NCBI GenBank assembly: GCA_030667285.1
Contig: DAOUWE010000041.1
Coordinates: 1-5,006 of the forward strand
DNA length: 5,006 nt
DNA from: Candidatus Shapirobacteria bacterium
Lineage (GTDB): Bacteria > Patescibacteriota > Microgenomatia > UBA12405 > JAUWLS01
Reading direction: 5' to 3'
The position numbers were made by a program, and so were the translations under genes. The notes beneath the pieces were generated by a model. The model worked only from the letters and a program-made list of their open reading frames with translations, had not been told where the DNA came from and searched no databases. This document shows positions 1 through 5,006 of the stretch, one piece after another. The stretch's first letter is position 1. Each line of letters opens with the position of its first letter.

Positions 1-848
1 GAAAGGGTGGCAGAGCGACTTTTTTCGTCGACTACTGAATCTTCGGGCTGAAGTTTTTCGGCAAGAGCGGCATATTTTTGATATTCCTGAACAGGCCGGG
101 TGTCAGGGGAAGAGATAATCAGTGGAGTACGGGCTTCGTCAACTAAAACCTGGTCGACTTCGTCGACGACGGCATAATGATGAGAGCGCTGAACAGTTTC
201 TTTGAGATCTCGAGCCATATTGTCCCTAAGATAGTCGAAACCAAATTCGTTGTTTGTGCCATAGGTAATATCTGCCTCGTAGGCCTCTTTTCTGGTGATG
301 GGCCGAAGATGAGCAAGACGGTCATCTATTTTTTCGGAGGGATCGGTAAAAGATGGGTCTAAAAGATGGGAATGGTCATGGATGATACAGGAAACTTTGA
401 GGCCTAAGAAATCAAGAGCTATGGGGTACCAGCCGGTGCCGATGCGGGCCAAATAATCGTTGACGGTAACAATGTGAACTCCTTTTTCCTCCAAGGCGTT
501 TAAATAGGCAGGAAAAATAACAGAATGGGTTTTTCCTTCACCGGTTCTTTGTTCGGCAATAAAACCCCGATGAAGAGCGACGGCGGCTTGAAGTTGTACG
601 TCGTAGGCTTTTTCGCCAAGAAGTCGCCAGATGGTTTCGCGAACAGTAGCATAGGCATCGGGAAGAATGTCGTCTATTGTCTTGCCTTTTTTTAAGAGTT
701 TTTTAAAGTGAGCGGTTTTAGCCTTTAATTGTTTGTCCGAAAGGGCGGAGTATTTTTTCTCCAGAGAGTTAATCTTCTCTACTGTGGGAGAAAGTTTTTT
801 CAGCTCTCGACGATTGAAATCAAACAGACCTTTGAGTTTTTTGAACAT
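1..848 (-). CDS. secA: Protein translocase subunit SecA, N-terminal 282 residues (3' end beyond window)
   Basis: SecA is the cytoplasmic ATPase motor that pushes preproteins through the SecYEG channel. The reading frame is open from the ATG at 848 to the window edge, so only the first nucleotide-binding domain and the start of the preprotein-binding region are present. Seen in the translation: a typical N-terminus (RRELKKLSPTVEKIN), Walker A AEQRTGEGKT with Lys106, VTVNDYLAR, then ITYGTNNEFGFDYLRDNM, and the Walker B/DEAD-type motif DEVD at 229-232 followed by DEARTPLIIS. Walker A lies about where it does in E. coli SecA, but DEVD is about 20 residues later, because of an extra segment around residues 158-183 (DPSFTDPSEK...DDRLAHLRP). 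The usual DYLARRDAEWMG reads DYLARIGTGWYP here. It starts 11 bases after the DUF4349 stop, with no Shine-Dalgarno. The identification is secure; the C-terminal domains cannot be judged. Confidence 0.97.
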   Translation of the reverse strand, partial: MFKKLKGLFDFNRRELKKLSPTVEKINSLEKKYSALSDKQLKAKTAHFKKLLKKGKTIDDILPDAYATVRETIWRLLGEKAYDVQLQAAVALHRGFIAEQRTGEGKTHSVIFPAYLNALEEKGVHIVTVNDYLARIGTGWYPIALDFLGLKVSCIIHDHSHLLDPSFTDPSEKIDDRLAHLRPITRKEAYEADITYGTNNEFGFDYLRDNMARDLKETVQRSHHYAVVDEVDQVLVDEARTPLIISSPDTRPVQEYQKYAALAEKLQPEDSVVDEKSRSATL

Positions 849-859
849 AAGAAATGGGG

Positions 860-1765
860 TTATCTTTTCTTGCGGAAAAACTTCAATAAGAGGATGAAAG
901 GAAGGATGAGAAGAATTAAGATCGGAGTGGTAAAGACGACAAGCCAAATGATGATGTTAACGGCCATTTTAATAATCTTCAAAAGAATGCGGAGGGCAGA
1001 TTTGGCGACAGCCAGGGGGCGCCAGTCGTCTTCTGAGATTGGCAAGTACTCAAGTTCGGTAGAAAGATCGACAGTTATGGTAGACATGGCAATGTTTTTT
1101 TCGAGATAGTCAATGCGTCCTTTTAGTCTTTCGATTTCTTCTCGAACCCGGGTCAGTTCCCGTTGGACTCCTAAAATGTCGGAAATAGAGCCTGTTTTTT
1201 CCATGAGGGCCAAAAGTTGTTCTTCAGAGGCCTCTTTGTTCCTTAGGCGGGCGGAAAGATCGGTGAATTCTTCGGAGACGTCTTGGCCGGTAACTCTTTC
1301 ACTGTTGACGGTAATGGCCAGATCGCGAAGCTCTGAGAGGCCTTCTTCAAATTTGGCCTGGGGAACTTTAAAACTAATTTGACCACGAAGATTTCCCGAT
1401 TCATCTACTTCGTGAACGCTGGAGGAGATAATATATCCCTGGAGACGAGAGGAGGTGTCTGTTATTTTTTGAATTGATTCTCTGACATCTTTAACAAGAA
1501 GAGAAAAGAAAGCGTTTTTGATTTGCATAGATCCCGGCTGAATTTGAGGGATAACATCGTCTTGTTGAGGTGCTAGATTCTCGGAAAGAGCGGCTTCGGA
1601 GCGAGATAGAGCCAGATCTTCGTTTGCGAAATTCGGAAGGATGCCAAGTTGAGCAGATTTTTCTTGGATGCCAAGCAAGGGTATGGGATCGGGCCTTTTT
1701 CTTCCCAACCAGAAAGCAATGGAAAAAAGGAAAATAACAAGGAAAAGATTTTTTAAATGTTTCAT
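860..1765 (-). CDS. DUF4349 domain membrane protein, 301 aa
   Basis: The layout matches the DUF4349 family: an N-terminal hydrophobic segment (about residues 7-20), a low-complexity linker to about 80, a mixed domain (about 83-165) with the family-like stretch 'LLVKDVRESIQKITDTSSRL', a long charged helical region likely to form a coiled coil (about 168-225), a short strand-rich piece (STITVDLS), and a C-terminal transmembrane segment (about 267-296) ending in the basic tail KFFRKKR. The topology I infer is both ends at the membrane and the central domain outside, with the basic tail in the cytoplasm. There is no lipobox cysteine after the first hydrophobic stretch, although many relatives are lipoproteins, so it is more likely a signal anchor. 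Its ATG overlaps the serS stop as ATGA, which fixes the start and suggests translational coupling. The family's molecular function is not known; neighbouring secA does not prove a link to export. Confidence 0.88.
   Translation of the reverse strand: MKHLKNLFLVIFLFSIAFWLGRKRPDPIPLLGIQEKSAQLGILPNFANEDLALSRSEAALSENLAPQQDDVIPQIQPGSMQIKNAFFSLLVKDVRESIQKITDTSSRLQGYIISSSVHEVDESGNLRGQISFKVPQAKFEEGLSELRDLAITVNSERVTGQDVSEEFTDLSARLRNKEASEEQLLALMEKTGSISDILGVQRELTRVREEIERLKGRIDYLEKNIAMSTITVDLSTELEYLPISEDDWRPLAVAKSALRILLKIIKMAVNIIIWLVVFTTPILILLILPFILLLKFFRKKR
1762..1765 (-). other. ATGA stop-start overlap, serS to DUF4349 gene
   Basis: The TGA stop of serS (1764-1762) shares two bases with the ATG of the DUF4349 gene (1765-1763). 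The upstream bases (GGTAAAATCAATCA) contain no Shine-Dalgarno, so re-initiation by the ribosome finishing serS is the likely way this start is used (inference). This is the only TGA stop in the window; reading through it would add only two more sense codons before a TAA. Confidence 0.85.
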
Positions 1766-3021
1766 TGATTGATTTTACCAAAACCGAGAAGAGGTTGCAG
1801 AATTTTGGGGATTTTTATAGATCCATTTTTCTGCTGATAATTCTCCATGATGGCAATCAGGACTCGATCGGTAACGGCGGTGGCGTTTAGGGCGTGAACA
1901 AAGGCCATTTTTCCCTCAAGACGAGTTTTGATGTTTAGTCTCCTGGTTTGATAGTCGGTACAGTTACTACAAGAATGAGTTTCTCGATAGCGATCTTGGC
2001 CGGGGAACCAAGCGTTAAGATCGTACATACGCCTGTTGGGCCAGGGAAGATCCCCGGTGCAACAGTGAGTAACTTGATAAGGAAGTTTAAGATCCTGCAT
2101 AATTTCTTCTTGAAGAGAAAGCAGGTCAAGACAGACTTGGTCTGAGATTTTTTCGTCAGGTAGGGTAAAAACGTTCATTTCGACCTTGTTGAAATAATGG
2201 AGTCTGAACATGCCCCGAGTGTCTTTGCCGTAAGTCCCCGCCTCCATTCGAAAACAAGGTGAATAATTGACGTATCTTAAGGGAAGTTTGTTGGAGTCGA
2301 GAATTTCGTTTAGGTGATAAGGAATAACTGAGTGCTCGGAACTGCTGATGAAAATTAAATCGTCTTTTTTGAAATGGTAATAAGTGTTGTCGAGATCTTT
2401 GTTGTCGGTATAACCCATTTTCCGCTCGACACTCCCTTTGACCATAGCGGGAGGAATCATGGCAGTAAAGTTTTTGTTGGCTAGTTTTTGAAAAACGAAA
2501 AACATTAGGGCCATTTCAAGCTGAGCCCCTCGGCCCTTGAAGTAACCAAAACGAGATCCGGATACTTTGGAAGCTCTTTTGACGTCAATGATGTCCAAAG
2601 CCTCCCCAAGTTCCAGATGACCTTTGGGCTTAAAATTGAATTTGGGTTTTTTGCCCCAGGTTTTGATGAGTTTGTTTTTTGAATCGTTTTGGCCGACAGG
2701 AACATCGGAGGCAGGAAGATTGGGAATTTGAGCTAAAACCAGATTCAGTTGTTCTTCCAGGGCTTTAAGATCAGGTTCTACTTTTCTTAAGGCTTTCTTA
2801 AGATCGGTGCCTTCTTTCTTTTGGCTTTCGGTTGGTTTTTTCTTAATGGACTTTTGGAGCTGGTTTTGTTTTTGACGAATATCTTCAACAGTTTTTATGA
2901 GCTGGCGTCGTTGATCGTCGATTTTTTTCAGACGGTCCAGAACCTTAGTATCAAGTCCTCGATTTTTGAGAGAATTTTCGACAAGTTCTTGGTTTTCCCG
3001 AATAAGGTTTATGTTGAGCAT
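1762..3021 (-). CDS. serS: Seryl-tRNA synthetase, 419 aa
   Basis: This class II synthetase charges tRNA-Ser with serine (and would charge tRNA-Sec if present). Residues 1-105 form the tRNA-binding arm: MLNINLIREN, then two long charged helices (about 27-60 and 68-100), as in bacterial SerRS. The catalytic domain follows. Motif 2 is CFRMEAGTYGKDTRG (256-270) plus RLHYFNKVE (273-281), with Arg258 and Glu281. Then come CTGDLPWPNRRMYDLNAWFP (321-340), SCSNCTDYQTRR (350-361), and the motif 3 region HALNATAVTDRVLIAIMENYQ (376-396; given in two parts: HALNATAVTD, then RVLIAIMENYQ) with Arg386. Length is normal for the family. Three signatures differ from the usual forms: the TxE motif (GTAE) reads SSSE at 226-229, the HQF of motif 2 reads HYF, and HTLNG reads HALNA. 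Asn379 and Thr381 of the LN.T motif remain. The start is 15 bases after the HD-gene stop, with no Shine-Dalgarno. It ends with TGA inside the next start codon. Confidence 0.97.
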   Translation of the reverse strand: MLNINLIRENQELVENSLKNRGLDTKVLDRLKKIDDQRRQLIKTVEDIRQKQNQLQKSIKKKPTESQKKEGTDLKKALRKVEPDLKALEEQLNLVLAQIPNLPASDVPVGQNDSKNKLIKTWGKKPKFNFKPKGHLELGEALDIIDVKRASKVSGSRFGYFKGRGAQLEMALMFFVFQKLANKNFTAMIPPAMVKGSVERKMGYTDNKDLDNTYYHFKKDDLIFISSSEHSVIPYHLNEILDSNKLPLRYVNYSPCFRMEAGTYGKDTRGMFRLHYFNKVEMNVFTLPDEKISDQVCLDLLSLQEEIMQDLKLPYQVTHCCTGDLPWPNRRMYDLNAWFPGQDRYRETHSCSNCTDYQTRRLNIKTRLEGKMAFVHALNATAVTDRVLIAIMENYQQKNGSIKIPKILQPLLGFGKINQ

Positions 3022-3036
3022 AAATTTATTTTAACA
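3022..3036 (-). promoter_or_regulatory. Possible extended -10 promoter, leaderless serS start
   Basis: The 15-base spacer between the HD gene and serS reads TGTTAAAATAAATTT on the coding strand. TG-T-TAAAAT (3036-3028) resembles the extended -10 element TGnTATAAT with one mismatch in the hexamer. Counting from the last hexamer base as -7 puts +1 on the A of the serS ATG (3021), which would give a leaderless mRNA. The -35 place (about 3056-3051, CTCAGG) is a poor match, though extended -10 promoters can do without it. AT-rich spacers give such matches by chance, so this is a weak candidate. Confidence 0.25.
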
Positions 3037-3621
3037 TTAGAGATCGAGATCCTGAGAGATTTCTTTCATGGACTCGAAACAAATTTCAATAAATTTGTCT
3101 ATCGGAATGTTTAAGCCGTCTTTTTTCTCACATTCTTTAACTTCGTCTCTTCTGGTGCCGGCGGCGAAGCGGGGCTCTTTGTGAAACCTTTTAATGATGG
3201 ATTTTAACTTAACGTCATTTAATTTTTTGGTGGGATAAACTAGAGCGACGGCAACGATGAGTCCGGTGAGAGAGTCGGCGCAACGGATAGCCCAACCGGC
3301 TTGGTTTTTGGGAACAGGAGCGGTGTGAGAACAATGATCCTTGACGATTTGATCAACGGTATCGGATATTTCCAAACCGTGTTTTTTCAATACTTCCCGG
3401 GTTTTTTGAGGATGATCTTTCTTGTAAGGTTCGGAATAATCTATGTCGTGAACTAGGCCGGCTAAAAGCCAGTCTTCTCGGACGGGTTCGTCTGTTTTGA
3501 GTTTGTTTTCGGCCTTAAGATAGTTATAAATCGCTCCCAGACAGACTTGAACGGCCAGAGAATGTTTATAGGTGTTGGGTTCCAGTTGTTTTTTTACTGC
3601 TTCTTTGTATTCTGCGAACAT
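3037..3621 (-). CDS. HD-domain metal-dependent phosphohydrolase, 194 aa
   Basis: HD-superfamily proteins bind one or two divalent metals and hydrolyse phosphate esters such as nucleotides or second messengers. Seen here: a first histidine in TYKHSLAV (His20), the HD pair in LAGLVHDIDYSEP (His58-Asp59), further candidate metal ligands in KDHPQKT (His70) and KDHCSHTAP (His96, His99), and the distal aspartate in RCADSLTGLIVA (Asp116). The C-terminal part has the stretch KRFHKEPRFAAGTRRDEV (144-161), which I recall as conserved in a group of uncharacterised HD hydrolases of about 190 residues in CPR bacteria and Firmicutes. No second catalytic domain (RelA, GGDEF, tRNA nucleotidyltransferase) is fused to it, so the substrate cannot be named. 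It is predicted cytoplasmic, with no signal peptide or membrane segment. It begins 12 bases after the small upstream gene, ends 15 bases before serS, and lacks a Shine-Dalgarno. Confidence 0.9.
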   Translation of the reverse strand: MFAEYKEAVKKQLEPNTYKHSLAVQVCLGAIYNYLKAENKLKTDEPVREDWLLAGLVHDIDYSEPYKKDHPQKTREVLKKHGLEISDTVDQIVKDHCSHTAPVPKNQAGWAIRCADSLTGLIVAVALVYPTKKLNDVKLKSIIKRFHKEPRFAAGTRRDEVKECEKKDGLNIPIDKFIEICFESMKEISQDLDL

Positions 3622-3633
3622 GGTTTTTTGAAA

Positions 3634-3897
3634 TTAATAACCTAAATAATGCTGAATTCTAAGGCTGGAAGTTAGGAGGTGCTCGGCCTGGATGTGAAAA
3701 GGGTCTGAGTTTTTTTTAAGGTAGTTTATATCAAGATAATCTTGGATATTGGGATCTAGTTTTTTAAGTCTGGGCCAAGAGTCTATAAGATTTTTTAGAG
3801 AAGGGTTTTTCTTGGTTGGTTTGGGGCCAGTATGGTGACTAACAATCCTCCTGAGATCAGTGACAATGTTTAGAAGTTCAAGTTTTTTTTGGTCCAT
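3634..3897 (-). CDS. Hypothetical protein, 87 aa, no family recognised
   Basis: The same frame is open back to an ATG at 4053, but that longer version (139 residues) would lie over the C-terminal half of the well-supported DUF5674 gene. The ATG at 3897 is preferred: it follows the DUF5674 stop by one base (TAAAATG), as expected in this packed array. The protein starts MDQKKLELLNIVTDLRRIVS, has a basic, proline-containing stretch (HHTGPKPTKKNP, 21-32), then probably helices to the end (SWPRLKKLDP; EHLLTSSLRIQHYLGY). It has no cysteine, signal peptide or membrane segment, and looks soluble, basic and mostly helical. I do not recognise a domain or catalytic motif. Reality as a gene rests on its exact fit between two neighbours and its clean open frame over an otherwise empty 263 bases. 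Confidence 0.72.
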   Translation of the reverse strand: MDQKKLELLNIVTDLRRIVSHHTGPKPTKKNPSLKNLIDSWPRLKKLDPNIQDYLDINYLKKNSDPFHIQAEHLLTSSLRIQHYLGY

Positions 3898-3901
3898 TTT
3901 A
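3895..3901 (-). other. TAAAATG stop-start junction, DUF5674 gene to 87-aa gene
   Basis: The DUF5674 stop TAA (3901-3899), one A, and the ATG of the 87-residue gene (3897-3895) lie back to back. The upstream bases (TATTTTCCTGACTTTTCA) hold no Shine-Dalgarno, so coupled re-initiation is the simplest reading. This junction is the main reason for choosing the short form of the downstream gene over the start at 4053. Confidence 0.65.
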
Positions 3902-4240
3902 TGAAAAGTCAGGAAAATATTTTTTAACAATAAGTTCAAACTTCTTTCTTCTTTCTGGAGAGAGTATATCAGGGGAAGGGTTGTCCAGGCTGGGTCTGAT
4001 GTTGGCAACGGCGGAAAAATCAATTTTTTTAGTAGCAAGATCGACTCCTCCACCCCAAATATCTTCTTGTCTTGATCCCTCTTTTAAAAGGATTTGTTCG
4101 GCATCAGCGTGTAGGCGACAACCGCCGTATAAAATTTCGTTTTTAAGGTCGGCAACTAATTTTATATATCCTAATAGCTCTTGAGAAAGAAGGTTCAGTT
4201 CTTTTTTGGTAGGTGGAGAATTAATTTTTAGAATTGGCAT
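3899..4240 (-). CDS. DUF5674 family protein, 113 aa
   Basis: This small soluble protein matches my memory of the DUF5674 family, common in CPR bacteria and some other lineages, with no known function. Features in order: MPILKINSPPTKKELNLLSQ, the family's short strand plus 'sxeEL' helix; LVADLKNEILYGGCRLHAD (28-46) with the typical GG.LHAD; ILLKEGSRQEDIWGGGVDL (50-68) with GS.Q..LWG; and VANIRPSLDNPSPDI (78-92) with NIRP..xN.S. The C-terminus is a basic helix ending KKYFPDFS. The length of about 110 residues is usual. The start at 4240 lies inside lysS (20-base overlap, different frame) and gives the N-terminus expected for the family, so I keep it. Conserved His44, Asp46 and the Trp-Gly pair are candidates for functional residues, but this is a guess from conservation as I remember it. 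Confidence 0.87.
   Translation of the reverse strand: MPILKINSPPTKKELNLLSQELLGYIKLVADLKNEILYGGCRLHADAEQILLKEGSRQEDIWGGGVDLATKKIDFSAVANIRPSLDNPSPDILSPERRKKFELIVKKYFPDFS
4221..4240 (-). other. 20-base overlap of lysS end and DUF5674 start
   Basis: The last codons of lysS (encoding ANSKN, stop TAA at 4223-4221) are also the first codons of the DUF5674 gene in another frame (MPILKI). Both readings are supported: the lysS tail runs on without interruption after motif 3, and the MPILKI start gives the normal DUF5674 N-terminus. No Shine-Dalgarno is seen upstream (GCGAAAGACCCCAAAA). Confidence 0.75.
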
Positions 4241-5006
4241 TTTTGGGGTCTTTCGCTTTCTTTGTCTTGGGGCGCATGAGGGGAAAGAGAATGGTTTCTC
4301 TAATATTCCAAGTGTCAGTGAAGAACATGGTCAGTCGATCAATGCCGATACCGATGCCACCCAGAGGGGGCAAGCCGTATTCGAGAGCAGTGATAAATTC
4401 TTCGTCTATGGGATGAGCGTCTTCTTTGCCCTTTTTCATGGCTTTTTGCTCTTTTTCAAATCTGTTTTTTTGATCAACGGGGTCATTAATCTCCGACCAG
4501 CCGTCACAGAGTTCCATGCCGCCGATATAACCCTCAAAGCGCTCGACCCATCCTTCCTTTTCGGGGTGAGCTTTGGAGAGAGGGCTGGCTTCGGCCGGAT
4601 AATCGATAACCCAGGTAGGTTCGGTAAATTTTTCAGGCACGAGATGATCAAAAATTTCGTAAATAAGAAGGCCTTTACTGATGTCTTTATCGACTTCGAT
4701 TTTTTCTTTTTTGGCAAAGTCGAGAAGTTCTTCTTTGGTTAACTTGTCGGTGTTTAGGTTTAGTTTTTCTTTAAGAGCATCGGTCATGGTGATTTTGGGC
4801 CACTTTCCGGAAAGATTGACCTTCTTCCCCTTAACGGTTAGCTCTTCTTTTCCATAAATCTCTTTAGCGCAGTATTTCACAAGACCTTCGGTAACTTTCA
4901 TGATCCGGTGATAGTCGGCGTAGGATTCGTAGTATTCAATCATGGTAAATTCCGGGGAATGATTGGGGCCCATTCCTTCGTTTCGAAAGTCCTTGCAAAT
5001 TTCAAA
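4221..5006 (-). CDS. lysS: Lysyl-tRNA synthetase (class II), C-terminal 261 residues (5' end beyond window)
   Basis: Class II LysRS activates lysine with ATP and loads it on tRNA-Lys. The fragment enters in motif 2: FEICKDFRNEG continuing into MGPNHSPEFTMIEYYESYAD, with the ATP-binding Arg as fragment residue 8. The frame is open to the window edge, so the internal ATG at 4973 is not the start; the anticodon-binding OB-fold and motif 1 lie outside. Further on are WVIDYPAEASPLSK (131-144; usual form DYPxExSPLAK), MELCDGWSEINDPVDQKNRF (164-183), and motif 3 GIGIGIDRLTMFFTD (217-231) with Arg224, then NIRETILFPLMRP. The last 14 residues are a lysine-rich tail. At the lysine pocket, E. coli has EIGNGFSELND; here it is ELCDGWSEIND, so the positions of Asn424 and Phe426 carry Asp and Trp, while Glu428 is kept. 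All the rest is ordinary LysRS, so I keep the name. Confidence 0.95.
   Translation of the reverse strand, partial: FEICKDFRNEGMGPNHSPEFTMIEYYESYADYHRIMKVTEGLVKYCAKEIYGKEELTVKGKKVNLSGKWPKITMTDALKEKLNLNTDKLTKEELLDFAKKEKIEVDKDISKGLLIYEIFDHLVPEKFTEPTWVIDYPAEASPLSKAHPEKEGWVERFEGYIGGMELCDGWSEINDPVDQKNRFEKEQKAMKKGKEDAHPIDEEFITALEYGLPPLGGIGIGIDRLTMFFTDTWNIRETILFPLMRPKTKKAKDPKNANSKN

Noticed and set aside
145..170. Repeated GTCGAC-like bases, considered as a short inverted repeat or binding site
   Set aside because: They fall on the codons for the conserved DEVD motif of SecA and neighbouring Asp/Glu codons. Coding constraint and codon choice explain them.
729..1109. Plus-strand open frame of 126 codons opposite the secA start and DUF4349 end
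   Set aside because: It is antisense to two supported genes, crosses their junction, and shows no family-like motif.
1762..1764. TGA at the end of serS as a recoded glycine or tryptophan codon
   Set aside because: Reading through would add only TGA-AAC-ATT before a TAA, and no other in-frame TGA occurs in any gene here. Standard code is the better explanation.
1491..1781. Minus-strand frame of 96 codons starting at 1781
   Set aside because: It lies across the end of serS and the start of the DUF4349 gene in a third frame and has no recognisable domain. It is a shadow of the true DUF4349 start.
3622..3633. Run of A's before the HD gene as a terminator tail or regulatory site
   Set aside because: There is no GC-rich hairpin upstream and the spacer is only 12 bases between genes that are probably co-transcribed.
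3898..4053. Extension of the 87-residue gene to an ATG at 4053 (139 residues)
   Set aside because: It would overlap the DUF5674 gene by 155 bases in another frame. The DUF5674 reading has recognisable family motifs across this stretch, and the start at 3897 fits the one-base stop-start junction.
4206..4742. Plus-strand open frame of 178 codons opposite lysS
   Set aside because: The opposite strand has clear LysRS motifs through the whole stretch. The plus-strand translation is rich in phenylalanine, as expected from antisense reading of Lys/Glu codons.

Overview
The window is a single, unbroken minus-strand gene array. Read in the direction of transcription (high to low coordinates) it runs lysS (5' end outside the window), a DUF5674 protein, an 87-residue unknown protein, an HD-domain phosphohydrolase, serS, a DUF4349 membrane protein, and secA (3' end outside the window). 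Neighbouring genes overlap (20 and 4 bases) or are separated by only 1, 12, 15 and 11 bases, so about 99% of the window is coding. No stretch without a gene exceeds 15 bases. There are no tRNAs, rRNAs, repeats, mobile elements, CRISPR arrays or terminators that I can see.

The organism looks like a bacterium of the Candidate Phyla Radiation (Patescibacteria), most likely near the Microgenomates. This is inference from several signs: DUF5674 and this type of HD protein in one cluster; a SecA with an extra segment of about 22 residues in its first nucleotide-binding domain, as I recall from Chloroflexota and CPR SecAs; divergent aminoacyl-tRNA synthetase signature motifs; extreme gene packing; and no Shine-Dalgarno sequence before any of the six visible starts. 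The code is the standard bacterial one. UGA occurs only as the stop of serS and never inside the roughly 1,650 codons read here, which argues against the UGA=Gly lineages (Gracilibacteria, Absconditabacteria).

Functionally this is a housekeeping cluster. Two class II synthetases (LysRS, SerRS) charge tRNA, SecA drives protein export, the DUF4349 protein is predicted to sit in the membrane with its bulk outside, and the HD protein is a probable metal-dependent phosphohydrolase with unknown substrate. The DUF5674 and 87-residue proteins have no known role. Co-transcription is likely from the spacing.

I find no convincing new biological system. The observations worth following are substitutions in the lysine pocket of LysRS and in the SerRS signature motifs, a possible leaderless internal promoter exactly at the serS start, the general lack of Shine-Dalgarno sites, and the small orphan gene.
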